DNA from: JBKSMP01 sp964582055 | GTDB taxonomy: Bacteria; Verrucomicrobiota; Verrucomicrobiia; Opitutales; UBA9783 | DNA: 8,886 bases | Direction of reading: 5' to 3' | Assembly (NCBI GenBank): GCA_964582055.1 | Contig: CAZOPT010000030.1 | Location: 1 to 8,886 of the forward strand | In this document: piece by piece, positions 1 to 6,722 of the stretch | Layout of the letters: every line of letters begins with the position of its first letter | How positions within the stretch are numbered: position 1 is the stretch's first letter | The notes under the pieces: generated by a model | Seen by the model: the letters and a program-made list of their open reading frames with translations, nothing else | The model's database searches: none | What the model was told of the DNA's origin: nothing | Made by a program: the position numbers and the translations under genes

Positions 1-148
1 TTGTGGGATGTTGACCCAATGGATTTTGTATAAATGGTTCGAATATTTTAATTCAACAGGTTTTATATTAAAGTGTAACAATATCTATTCAAGAGTAACA
101 AAATTTTTTATGAAATTTTTAATATTTTCTCAAAAAAATAAAAAAATG

Positions 149-176
149 TCGATTTATATACAACAGATGATATAAT
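149..176 (+). promoter_or_regulatory. Candidate promoter of the prepilin-like gene
   Basis: A perfect TATAAT lies at 171-176, only six bases before the ATG at 183. The best -35 partner is weak (TCGATT at 149-154, three of six consensus bases, 16-base spacer). Two A-tracts at 132-146 lie immediately upstream and could act as an UP-like element. If this -10 is used, transcription would begin at or next to the A of the start codon, giving a leaderless message. In such AT-rich DNA a chance TATAAT is quite possible, so this is a moderate call. The rest of 1-182 shows no supportable gene. Confidence 0.4.
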
Positions 177-182
177 TTTCAT

Positions 183-779
183 ATGAGAAACGGAACAAAA
201 CCAAAGAAAGAAAAGGGTTTTACTTTACTAGAAATGCTAGTTGTAATCGGGCTTTTAGTAATTGTTACAACAGTAGCCGTACCACAGTTTAAGAAATGTT
301 TTGATGACATTCATCTTAACAAATCTTTAGACGATTTGGATTCATTAATGCAATCAACGCGATCCTACTATCTGGTCATGAATGAATTTCCAGGAGATGG
401 AACTCCTCCTGCGCACATTCCAATAGGAGCTGAATGGGCTTTTCAGGCTAATCTTATAGGCGACAAAGCAGAGAATAATAAAAATTTTTATAGCTTGGCA
501 ATAAAACCGTGGAAAGGATATAATTACGATTGGGATTGTTGGGGTGCTAGTGAAAATTATTATATTGCAGAGTGGGTTTTACTTTTTACAGGACAAGGGA
601 AAGGTTCTGCAGGAGAAAAAAATAGAGCTTTATTTGAAAAAAAGGTATCTCAACGTTATGGTGATTTAGTAAATTATAATGTTAAGGGAAGTAATAAAAT
701 CTACACATATTTAAATTTCTCTATGGTAGAAACTCCTAAAACAGGAAAAGAAACGAACTATTGGAATCGTTATTATTAA
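183..779 (+). CDS. Type IV prepilin / type II secretion pseudopilin-like protein
   Basis: This is a 198-residue protein with a textbook class III signal. A basic 12-residue leader ends KKEKG, with predicted prepilin-peptidase cleavage after Gly12, followed by FTLLEMLVVIGLLVIVTTVAVP. Mature Phe1, Glu5 (residue 17) and Pro22 (residue 34) are all at the positions expected for type IV pilins and GspG/H-type pseudopilins. Residues 13-34 form the hydrophobic helix that packs in a pilus or pseudopilus and anchors the precursor in the inner membrane. The C-terminal domain is aromatic-rich (a Tyr/Trp-rich stretch at 110-132), has two Cys (39 and 119) and matches no subfamily I can name. No secretin, ATPase or peptidase gene is nearby, so assembly would rely on machinery elsewhere. 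The leader fixes the start at 183. It may be a stand-alone minor pilin of the kind common in Verrucomicrobiota/Lentisphaerota; that is inference. Confidence 0.85.
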   Translation: MRNGTKPKKEKGFTLLEMLVVIGLLVIVTTVAVPQFKKCFDDIHLNKSLDDLDSLMQSTRSYYLVMNEFPGDGTPPAHIPIGAEWAFQANLIGDKAENNKNFYSLAIKPWKGYNYDWDCWGASENYYIAEWVLLFTGQGKGSAGEKNRALFEKKVSQRYGDLVNYNVKGSNKIYTYLNFSMVETPKTGKETNYWNRYY

Positions 780-872
780 AATATACTCGAATAGAAACTA
801 TTAATAAAGAGACTAATTTGTGTTTTATTAATGAATTTATTGTGCAAACTTTCTTTTGTTTAAAATTATGAC

Positions 873-900
873 TTGCATTTTAAAAAAGGTTTAATACAAT
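873..900 (+). promoter_or_regulatory. Sigma70-type promoter for the STAS-phosphatase operon
   Basis: TTGCAT at 873-878 and TACAAT at 895-900 are separated by 16 bases. Each matches the housekeeping consensus at several positions. It lies in the 133-base spacer between the prepilin gene and the STAS gene, which is where a promoter is expected. The predicted transcription start is near 907, about six bases before the ATG at 913, so the leader would be too short for a Shine-Dalgarno site. The rest of the spacer (780-872) contains only a weak all-AT inverted repeat. Confidence 0.55.
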
Positions 901-912
901 TAAATTGTTTTA

Positions 913-1410
913 ATGGAAGTAAATAATACACAAGCGGTTTTTAATGTTTGCCAAACTTTTGATTCCATTATTATCCAAATAAAAGGGAAAGCAGATTATT
1001 TAAATGCCCCATTATTAAATGCATTTTTGGAGCAAACATTTTGTTATAATTTCAAGAAGTATTGTGTCTTGTTTCAAGAATGTACAGGTATGGATAGTAC
1101 GTGCTTGGGCATTCTAGCAGGTTTGTTGTTAAAATTAAAAAAAGATAATGGGGTTTGCTTATTTTGCGGCTTGCAAGAGCGACAACTTGAAAGTGTGCGT
1201 TTACTAGGTTTAGATCAATTAGCTCAAATTGTTAATGATTTTGAAATAAATGATAAGAATGTTGAAAAATGCTTTTTAGAAAGCAAGCATTCCACTTTGA
1301 GTCCAGATTTAATTCTAGAAGCTCATAAATTTTTGATGGAGTTAAACGCACGCAATAAAATTAGATTTCAAGATGTTGTACATTTTTTAGAACAAGAAAA
1401 AAATACTTAA
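913..1410 (+). CDS. STAS-domain anti-sigma factor antagonist-like protein
   Basis: This is a 165-residue cytoplasmic protein. Residues about 8-110 read as a STAS domain of the SpoIIAA/RsbV type, including a strand-rich N-terminus (IIIQIKGKADYLNAP) and the signature TGMDSTCLGILAGLL. In that family the Ser of the DS(S/T) motif, here Ser62, is phosphorylated by a serine kinase/anti-sigma factor and dephosphorylated by a PP2C phosphatase. The unphosphorylated form binds the kinase and releases its target. The gene directly downstream encodes such a phosphatase, and the reading frames overlap by one base (TAATG), which supports a functional pair and translational coupling. A C-terminal helical tail of about 55 residues goes beyond the usual ~110-residue domain. 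The protein has eight Cys, several around the phosphosite (C57, C64), which is high for the family. No kinase partner is encoded in this window, so the final target is unknown. Confidence 0.85.
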   Translation: MEVNNTQAVFNVCQTFDSIIIQIKGKADYLNAPLLNAFLEQTFCYNFKKYCVLFQECTGMDSTCLGILAGLLLKLKKDNGVCLFCGLQERQLESVRLLGLDQLAQIVNDFEINDKNVEKCFLESKHSTLSPDLILEAHKFLMELNARNKIRFQDVVHFLEQEKNT

Positions 1411-2828
1411 TGCTTTACTTTTTATTAGGAATTTTTTTTGGAAGTAGTTTGTTGTTGGCATTTTATTTAACAGCACGATCGGAACACTCAAAACAAGAAA
1501 TTATAACTTCGCAAGTTGTTAAAGAAAAAAGAGTAATTTTAGATTTTTTGCATTCTATGTTTGAAAGCATTGCAAAAGGCTTATCTGCTGATGATATTTA
1601 TAAACAAATTGTACATGGGGGTTTAACAACGATCGAAGGTGTATCGGCTTGCTTTTTTAAATTTAATTCAGAAACAAAAGAATTAGTAGCTTGTGCAAGT
1701 GAGGGTTTGTTTCCTCTCCTAAAAACGAAACTTCCTAGGAAATTAGGGCGGGCCAAAATGCTTTCTATTACAATGCGTGGGGAATGTTTTGATTATGGTG
1801 AGTCCTTTATTGGTTGTGTAGCAAGAGATTTAACGCCAATTTCTCTTTATGGCGAAGATTTAGTTAACCTACCTAAGAATAATGATCCTGCTTTAAAAAT
1901 ACGTGCTTTACTTATATATCCAATTACATTTAGAGAAGAGCTTTTCGGTGTTTTGGCAATTGCCAATTCATTGGATCCTAATGGATTTTCTGAAGAACGT
2001 TGCCGTTTGTTCGAATCCGTCTGTGAACAGATCGGTATTGTGTTGAACAACGTACGGCAATTAAGTGAGTTGTTAAAAAAACGAAAGTTAGATTTTGATC
2101 TTAATTTAGCCGAACAGGTACAATCGGTTTTGTTACCAAAAACGGAAGAACTAACCATAAAGGGGCTTGAATTAAGTGTTAATTATAATGCTTCACAAAA
2201 AGTAGGAGGTGATCTTTATGATATTATACCTTTGAATGAACATCGGACTGCTGTGATTATTGGAGATGTTTCTGGGAAAGGTGTATCGGCATCGTTACTG
2301 ATGGCGACTTGTCTTACTCATTTAAAACATTATGTTCATACAGATGCAACCCCTTCCTCAATCTTAAAAAAATTGAATACTGCACTGTATCAACATATTC
2401 CGAAAAATATGTTTATTACAATGATTTACGCGATTGTGGACACACAAAAAAATTGTTTAGAATTTGCAAGGGCAGGTCATGAATATCCTTTTTTAATTCA
2501 TAACGATCAATTAGTACAGTTGGAATCACTAGGAATGGCTTTGGGAATGATGCCAGAAGCTATTTTTAATCAAGTGATTAGGGATGAAATACATCCATTT
2601 GATGTAAACGATATTTGTCTTTTTTATACGGATGGATTGTCGGAAGCAGATAATAGGGACGATGTTGAATTTTCGAGTAGTAATGTAGGAAAATTTTTAA
2701 TCCATTATAAAAATGAATCCCCACAAGCAATTAACGAAAATATTATCCGTGAAGTTTATACATTTAGGCAAAAACAAATTTTAAAAGATGATTTAACTTT
2801 GGTTACTCTAAAAAGAGTAAATAATTAA
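1410..2828 (+). CDS. Membrane-anchored GAF-SpoIIE (PP2C-type) serine phosphatase
   Basis: This is a 472-residue protein. Residues 1-22 are one hydrophobic membrane anchor (LYFLLGIFFGSSLLLAFYL). Residues ~45-215 form a GAF-like sensor domain (ending FGVLAIANSLDPNGFSEE...), and a charged helical linker covers ~213-235. Residues ~235-470 are a SpoIIE/RsbU-type PP2C phosphatase domain. Visible catalytic motifs are EQVQSVLLP (235-243), VGGDLYD (265-271), GDVSGKG (285-291), AGHEYP (355-360), YTDGLSEA (406-413) and DDLTL (460-464). Asp268, Asp286, Asp408 and Asp460/461 are the likely Mn/Mg ligands, so the enzyme looks active. The expected reaction is dephosphorylation of the phospho-Ser STAS protein encoded just upstream, gated by whatever the GAF domain senses. 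The start overlaps the STAS stop by one base. The GAF ligand cannot be read from sequence. Confidence 0.9.
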   Translation: MLYFLLGIFFGSSLLLAFYLTARSEHSKQEIITSQVVKEKRVILDFLHSMFESIAKGLSADDIYKQIVHGGLTTIEGVSACFFKFNSETKELVACASEGLFPLLKTKLPRKLGRAKMLSITMRGECFDYGESFIGCVARDLTPISLYGEDLVNLPKNNDPALKIRALLIYPITFREELFGVLAIANSLDPNGFSEERCRLFESVCEQIGIVLNNVRQLSELLKKRKLDFDLNLAEQVQSVLLPKTEELTIKGLELSVNYNASQKVGGDLYDIIPLNEHRTAVIIGDVSGKGVSASLLMATCLTHLKHYVHTDATPSSILKKLNTALYQHIPKNMFITMIYAIVDTQKNCLEFARAGHEYPFLIHNDQLVQLESLGMALGMMPEAIFNQVIRDEIHPFDVNDICLFYTDGLSEADNRDDVEFSSSNVGKFLIHYKNESPQAINENIIREVYTFRQKQILKDDLTLVTLKRVNN

Positions 2829-2866
2829 CTTGCCAGAAGTTTAAAAATATTTTCTTATAAAAACTT

Positions 2867-4330
2867 ATGAGTGAGAGCGAGAGTGATTTATTTGCAATTC
2901 GTAAGAAAAAGTTTGATGAGTTATGCCAAGAAGGCAAAAATCCGTTTCGTGCGAATTGTAAACAGACGCATACAACTCAACAAATAATTAATTTGTTTCC
3001 AGAGGTTGAAGCTAAAGGTGAACCCTTAAGTAATGTCGCTATTGCTGGACGTATTGTTACCTTTCGCTTAATGGGTAAGGCTTCATTTTTGAAGCTTTTG
3101 GACCAAAAAGGTACGCTGCAAGTTTATGTTACAAACAATGAAGATACAGGTATCGGTAAAGAAGCGTATGATGCCTTTAAAAAGCTAGACATTGGTGACT
3201 TTATTGGCGTAGCGGGTGATGTTTTTAGAACATCTACTGGAGAAATTACCATACGCGCTAAAAAGTTTACTCTTGTATCCAAATCTTTTCGTCCTTTGCC
3301 AGATAAATTTCATGGATTAAGTAATCCTGACACGATTTATCGTCAACGTTATCTCGATTTGATTATTAATCCAGAGTCTCGAGAACGTTTCTTTAAACGT
3401 TCAAATATTATTAAAGGAATCCGTGAGTTTTTATGGGGAAGAGATTTCATTGAAGTTGAAACTCCAATGCTTCAAGATGTTGCAGGTGGAGCTGCTGCAA
3501 GGCCGTTTACGACACATATGAATGCACTTGATCGTGATTTTTTCTTGCGCATTTCGTTAGAACTATATCTAAAGAGAATGTTGATTGGTGGTTACGATCG
3601 TGTCTTTGAAATTGGTCGTAATTTTAGGAACGAAGGTATTTCGCGTCGCCATAATCCTGAATTTACTATGATAGAATTGTATCAGGCCTATAGTGATTAT
3701 CGTGGCATGATGCAGTTAGTTTATGATCTCATTCAGTATCTTTGCCAAAATGTTATCGGTAAAACAACCTTAACAAGTTATACAGGACAAACCATTGAAC
3801 TCGGTGGTCAATGGCGAGAAGTTACTTACACTGATTGTATTTTTGAAGCAACAGAGGATAAAGATTGGTTTTCTCGTTCTCGTGGAGAAAAATTAAAGCG
3901 TTGTGAAACCTTAGGTATTGAAGTCAATCCAGAAGCAGAAGATTACGAAATCACTAATAATGTTTTTGAAAAATGTATTGCAACAAAGCTCATTCAACCG
4001 ACTTTTGTAACGCAATTACCGAAAGAATTGTGTCCATTAGCGAAAATCAATGAGAAAGATGATCGTTACATTGATGTTTTTGAACTTTACATCAATGGGC
4101 AAGAAATTGCTCCGGCGTATTCAGAACAAAATGATCCATTTGTTCAACGGCAAATGTTTGAGTTGCAGGCTGGTGAAGAGATCCAAAAAGTTGATAACGA
4201 ATTTTTAACAGCTTTGGAATATGGTATGCCTCCAGCAGGTGGAATGGGTATTGGTATTGATCGTCTTTGTATTTTATTAACTGAAGCAGATAACATTCGT
4301 GACACATTGCTTTATCCAACATTAAAATAA
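2867..4330 (+). CDS. lysS: Lysine--tRNA ligase, class II
   Basis: This cytoplasmic enzyme charges tRNA-Lys with lysine using ATP. At 487 residues it has the usual bacterial LysRS-II size. Residues ~57-143 are the OB-fold anticodon-binding domain (GRIVTFRLMGKASFLKL). The class II core follows. Motif 1 is in 177-204 (FIEVETPML). Motif 2 is at ~246-276 (VFEIGRNFRNEG, then RRHNPEFTMIELYQAY), carrying the ATP- and lysine-binding Arg and Glu residues. The late active-site segment is NGQEIAPAYSEQNDP (410-424), and motif 3 is GMGIGIDRL (459-467) near the C-terminus. All signature residues appear intact. It starts 38 bases after the phosphatase stop; a TATAAA at 2856-2861 lies in that gap, so it could have its own promoter. 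The GTG of the next gene lies three bases beyond its stop, implying co-transcription. The C-terminus ends at TLLYPTLK without an extension. Confidence 0.97.
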   Translation: MSESESDLFAIRKKKFDELCQEGKNPFRANCKQTHTTQQIINLFPEVEAKGEPLSNVAIAGRIVTFRLMGKASFLKLLDQKGTLQVYVTNNEDTGIGKEAYDAFKKLDIGDFIGVAGDVFRTSTGEITIRAKKFTLVSKSFRPLPDKFHGLSNPDTIYRQRYLDLIINPESRERFFKRSNIIKGIREFLWGRDFIEVETPMLQDVAGGAAARPFTTHMNALDRDFFLRISLELYLKRMLIGGYDRVFEIGRNFRNEGISRRHNPEFTMIELYQAYSDYRGMMQLVYDLIQYLCQNVIGKTTLTSYTGQTIELGGQWREVTYTDCIFEATEDKDWFSRSRGEKLKRCETLGIEVNPEAEDYEITNNVFEKCIATKLIQPTFVTQLPKELCPLAKINEKDDRYIDVFELYINGQEIAPAYSEQNDPFVQRQMFELQAGEEIQKVDNEFLTALEYGMPPAGGMGIGIDRLCILLTEADNIRDTLLYPTLK

Positions 4331-4333
4331 ACT

Positions 4334-5272
4334 GTGCCTAAAATCAAAAAACCTATTGTTATTGTCTTAGTTTGCGACGACCGCTATGTGCGTCATGCAG
4401 CAGTAACAATGGTTTCTATTATTAAAAATTCACAACGCCATTTTAATTTTTATCTTTTGGATTGTGGTATAATGCCGGAAAACTTAGAAAAATTAAATTT
4501 GTTGGATTTAGGTAATAATACTTTGCAAGTTATCAAGCTAAAGCCATTGGAGGTTTTTGAAAAATTTCCGTTGCCAAAACGTCTTTCGCCAGCAACTTTT
4601 TATCGAATTTTTATTCCAGAGATTTTAAAAGATGTTGATAAAGCTATTTATCTTGATAGTGACACCGTTGTTCAAGGAGATATTGGTTCGTTATGGGATA
4701 TAAATTTAGAAGATAATCTCTTAGGCGCAGTTGAAAATTATTATTATGATTATTTCAAAAAATATGTTTTGCACAAAAAAAATATAGGGCTTTCAAATGA
4801 TGCCCATTATTTCAACGCAGGAGTTTTACTTTTAAATTTAAAGGAATTAAGGACTTATAAGCTTTTTGAAAAAAGTCTCACTTATTTAGAAAAACATCAT
4901 TACTCTTTGCTAAAATGGCATGATCAAGATTTATTAAACATCTTTATTGATAGAAAAAGATTTTTGGCACTATCAGTTAGTTATAATTTTTGTCCGTCTA
5001 GTACTTTTAAATATTATAAAGGTTCTCTACCTGATTCTCAGATTTGTATACATTACGCTCATTATAAGCCATGGTTGTGTCCAAAGTGGGCAACACATTA
5101 CTTTCCACTAAAAATGTTTCGTTGTATGCATTCTTATTATTTATACGCTAAAAAAACATCATGGAAAAAAGAATGCAATATGGATGCAAAATTTTATTAT
5201 ATTTTATTAATGTTTATATGTCAAACCTTGCGTTGTATTAAGCGTCCTTTTAGAAAGTTGTATGAAGTATGA
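4334..5272 (+). CDS. Family 8 glycosyltransferase (LPS/polysaccharide type)
   Basis: This is a 312-residue GT8 enzyme, a retaining transferase that typically moves glucose or galactose from a nucleotide sugar onto lipopolysaccharide core or a similar acceptor at the cytoplasmic face. It opens with the nucleotide-binding strand IVIVLVCDDRYVRHAAVTMVSIIKN (8-32). The metal-binding DxD is seen as YLDSD (106-110), followed by GDIGSLWD. The family motifs YFNAGVLLLNL (159-169), HDQDLLN (196-202) and IHYAHYKPW (239-247, the usual H-x-x-x-x-KPW region) are present. The C-terminal ~50 residues are basic and hydrophobic and probably bind membrane. The start is GTG at 4334, needed to include the first beta strand; the next Met falls inside the fold. 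It follows lysS by three bases and precedes an O-antigen ligase family gene, which supports a surface-glycan role. The exact sugar and acceptor cannot be read. Confidence 0.9.
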   Translation: MPKIKKPIVIVLVCDDRYVRHAAVTMVSIIKNSQRHFNFYLLDCGIMPENLEKLNLLDLGNNTLQVIKLKPLEVFEKFPLPKRLSPATFYRIFIPEILKDVDKAIYLDSDTVVQGDIGSLWDINLEDNLLGAVENYYYDYFKKYVLHKKNIGLSNDAHYFNAGVLLLNLKELRTYKLFEKSLTYLEKHHYSLLKWHDQDLLNIFIDRKRFLALSVSYNFCPSSTFKYYKGSLPDSQICIHYAHYKPWLCPKWATHYFPLKMFRCMHSYYLYAKKTSWKKECNMDAKFYYILLMFICQTLRCIKRPFRKLYEV

Positions 5273-5284
5273 TAACTTATTAAC

Positions 5285-5320
5285 TTGCAACGATAGCTAT
5301 GTATGTCACGCAATAACAAT
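5285..5320 (+). pseudogene. Remnant of a second GT8 glycosyltransferase N-terminus
   Basis: Within the 56-base spacer before the ligase gene, codons from 5286 read C-N-D-S-Y-V-C-H-A-I-T-I-S-N-N. This resembles C-D-D-R-Y-V-R-H-A-A-V-T-M-V-S of the neighbouring glycosyltransferase (codons from 4373). By hand alignment, bases 5285-5320 match 4372-4410 at 29 of 36 aligned positions with one three-base gap. Six of the seven differences are transitions, and the gap keeps frame. The frame hits a stop at 5340-5342 and no start or catalytic region is present, so it cannot encode an enzyme. Most likely it is what remains after duplication and deletion of a paralogous glycosyltransferase gene. Chance similarity in AT-rich DNA is the alternative. 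Confidence 0.5.
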
Positions 5321-5328
5321 ATCAAATA

Positions 5329-6722
5329 ATGTCAAAATATAAAATCGTGAATATCTTATATACAATCTTTTTAATTATTTACAGTATTGGCTGTTTTTTT
5401 TCGACGGCTTTTTGTCATATAGGTTATTTCGGATTCTTAGGTGTTGCGCTTTTGCAATTTTGTAGTAATGCAAAATTCAGATTTACCTTTAAACAATTTT
5501 TCCAATTTAATAAAATTTGGCTTCCGGTTATTTTTATCGTAATAATTGCTTTTTGTGGCGTTTTCTATTCTGGTGCTCCTCAAAATGTCCGTTGGTGTAT
5601 TTTTTCTAAATATACTCGATTTTTATCTATATTTTTGTTAATTCCAGTTTTTATTTATAACAAATCTCTAACGCATAGGTTTATTCATTACTTTTGTTTT
5701 GCAACACTTGCTTATTGTTTATGGTATTATTTTATTGGTGAAAAAAAAATACATCTCGTAAATCCTATTCATTCAAGTGTATTTGTGACTTATTGTTCTA
5801 TTTTTGCTTTGAATTTATTACTTTTTTCAGAAAAATCTACAAAATTATTTTCTTGGATTTGGTTTTCTTTTTTCTTATATTATTTACTATTTGTAAATGT
5901 CGAAAAAACAGGACCTTTAGCCTTTATCGTAGCCTTTATCTTTGTCGTAGCCTCGAGTAAAGTTTCTTATAAACAATTAAGGCTTGTCTTTGTATCGTTT
6001 TTTAGTATCCTTTTATTTGCTTTATATAAACCAAGCATATTAATGCAGCGTTTTGGAATAACAAACGGAATAACAAACGGAATAACAAACGGAATAACAA
6101 AATTAACAAAAACTAATTCTGTTTTTTATCGTATAGAAATGATAAAAAGTTCTTTTATTTTAATCAAAGAAAAGCCGGTTTTTGGAAATGGTACTGGGAG
6201 TTTTGGATACGAATTACAACAGCATAAAATGACTTACGTTTCTGATGTAAAGAATTCTCAACGAATTATTCGTATCGCCCACCCGCACAATGAATGGTTG
6301 CTTTGGTTAGTCCAATGGGGATGTTTAGGTTTTGTTGCGGGGTGCTGGTGGTTTGGATNNNNNNNNNNNNNNNNNNNNNNNNNNNNNNNNNNNNNNNNNN
6401 NNNNNNNNNNNNNNNNNNNNNNNNNNNNNNNNNNNNNNNNNNNNNNNNNNNNNNNNNNTGGTTAGTCCAATGGGGATGTTTAGGTTTTGTTGCGGGGTGC
6501 TGGTGGTTTGGATGGATTTTTTTTTATTTAATTAAAAATCGAAAAGTGGATTTTTATTTTTTTATGCAGGGAGTTTGTTTAAATCTTATTTTTATAGTAG
6601 CAGGCTGCTGTGAAGCGCTTTTCTTTACAACAATACCGCAATCCGTTTACTTAATGGCACTTTGTGCTTGCATTGGAAGTATTGAACTGAAAAAGTTTAA
6701 AGTTAAACGATTTCGTTCATGA
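5329..6722 (+). CDS. O-antigen ligase/polymerase family membrane protein (split by assembly gap)
   Basis: This is a very hydrophobic, Phe/Tyr-rich inner-membrane protein with about ten or more predicted membrane segments. A large polar loop at ~238-325 carries an Arg (YRIEM, Arg268), FGNGTGSFG (285-293) and HPHNEWLLWLVQWG (318-331). The HPHN-type motif and large periplasmic loop are the hallmark of the WaaL/Wzy_C superfamily, which joins or polymerises lipid-linked glycans at the periplasmic face. In the sequence as given, the frame reads through 6358, is broken by 100 Ns, and continues in another frame to TGA at 6720-6722. Collapsing the N run and one flanking 55-base copy gives one 412-residue frame, the expected family size, so I treat it as one intact gene. 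An in-frame GITN repeat lies at 243-258. The start follows 56 bases after the glycosyltransferase, and the stop overlaps the symporter start (ATGA). Ligase, polymerase or protein O-glycosyltransferase activity cannot be distinguished. Confidence 0.82.
6055..6102 (+). repeat. 12-base tandem repeat inside the ligase gene
   Basis: The unit GGAATAACAAAC occurs three times exactly (6055-6066, 6067-6078, 6079-6090), then a fourth time with one change (6091-6102, ending AAAA). It encodes Gly-Ile-Thr-Asn three times and Gly-Ile-Thr-Lys once, at residues 243-258, just after a membrane segment at the entry to the large polar loop. Since the unit is a multiple of three, copy-number change would alter loop length without breaking the frame. 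Confidence 0.95.
6304..6358 (+). repeat. Left copy of 55-base duplication flanking the N gap
   Basis: This segment begins TGGTTAGTCC, ends GGTTTGGAT and is identical, base for base, to 6459-6513. It encodes WLVQWGCLGFVAGCWWFG of the ligase. The identity abutting both edges of the gap is typical of two contig ends sharing an assembly overlap and is not what a biological repeat would usually look like. Confidence 0.97.
6359..6458. other. Assembly gap (100 Ns), probably artefactual
   Basis: Exactly 100 unknown bases, a placeholder length used by scaffolding software for gaps of unknown size. The flanks are exact 55-base duplicates, so the joined contigs very likely overlap and no sequence is missing. 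Removing 155 bases (gap plus one copy) restores a continuous frame across the site. Confidence 0.95.
6459..6513 (+). repeat. Right copy of 55-base duplication flanking the N gap
   Basis: Identical to 6304-6358. It is in a different reading frame relative to the upstream part only because 155 inserted bases are not a multiple of three. Translation of this copy continues directly into the last 69 residues of the ligase (WIFFYLIKNRK...). Confidence 0.97.

Noticed and set aside
8..175. A 55-codon open frame upstream of the prepilin gene, ending seven bases before its ATG (open back to position 2).
   Set aside because: Its translation is rich in Phe, Lys, Asn and Ile as expected from translated AT-rich noncoding DNA, shows no motif, and overlaps the promoter-like TATAAT. 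It could be the tail of a gene starting outside the window, but nothing supports that.
800..832. Inverted repeat ATTAATAAA / TTTATTAAT after the prepilin gene, as a possible terminator.
   Set aside because: The nine-base stem is all A-T, the loop is 15 bases and no T-run follows, so it would be a weak terminator. Such repeats are common by chance in AT-rich DNA.
1847..2158. A 103-codon antisense open frame within the phosphatase gene.
   Set aside because: It lies wholly opposite a gene with strong family motifs, shows Ser/Asn/Lys-rich composition with no recognisable domain, and has no promoter or spacing support.
2830..2861. TTGCCA (2830-2835) and TATAAA (2856-2861) as a complete lysS promoter.
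   Set aside because: The spacer is 20 bases, too long for a good sigma70 promoter. The TATAAA alone is kept only as part of the short-leader observation.
5929..5954. A short imperfect direct repeat (CCTTTATCGTAGCC-like) in the ligase gene.
   Set aside because: It encodes similar hydrophobic helix residues (FIVAFIFVVA) and is too short and imperfect to separate from composition bias.
6055..6102. Short repeats as a possible CRISPR array or iteron origin.
   Set aside because: The units are directly adjacent without spacers, only 12 bases long, and in frame within a coding gene.
6294..6722. A separate small membrane-protein gene after the N gap.
   Set aside because: Its start falls in the ligase in another frame and its length includes the Ns. 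The part after the gap is the missing C-terminus of the ligase once the duplicated 55 bases are merged.
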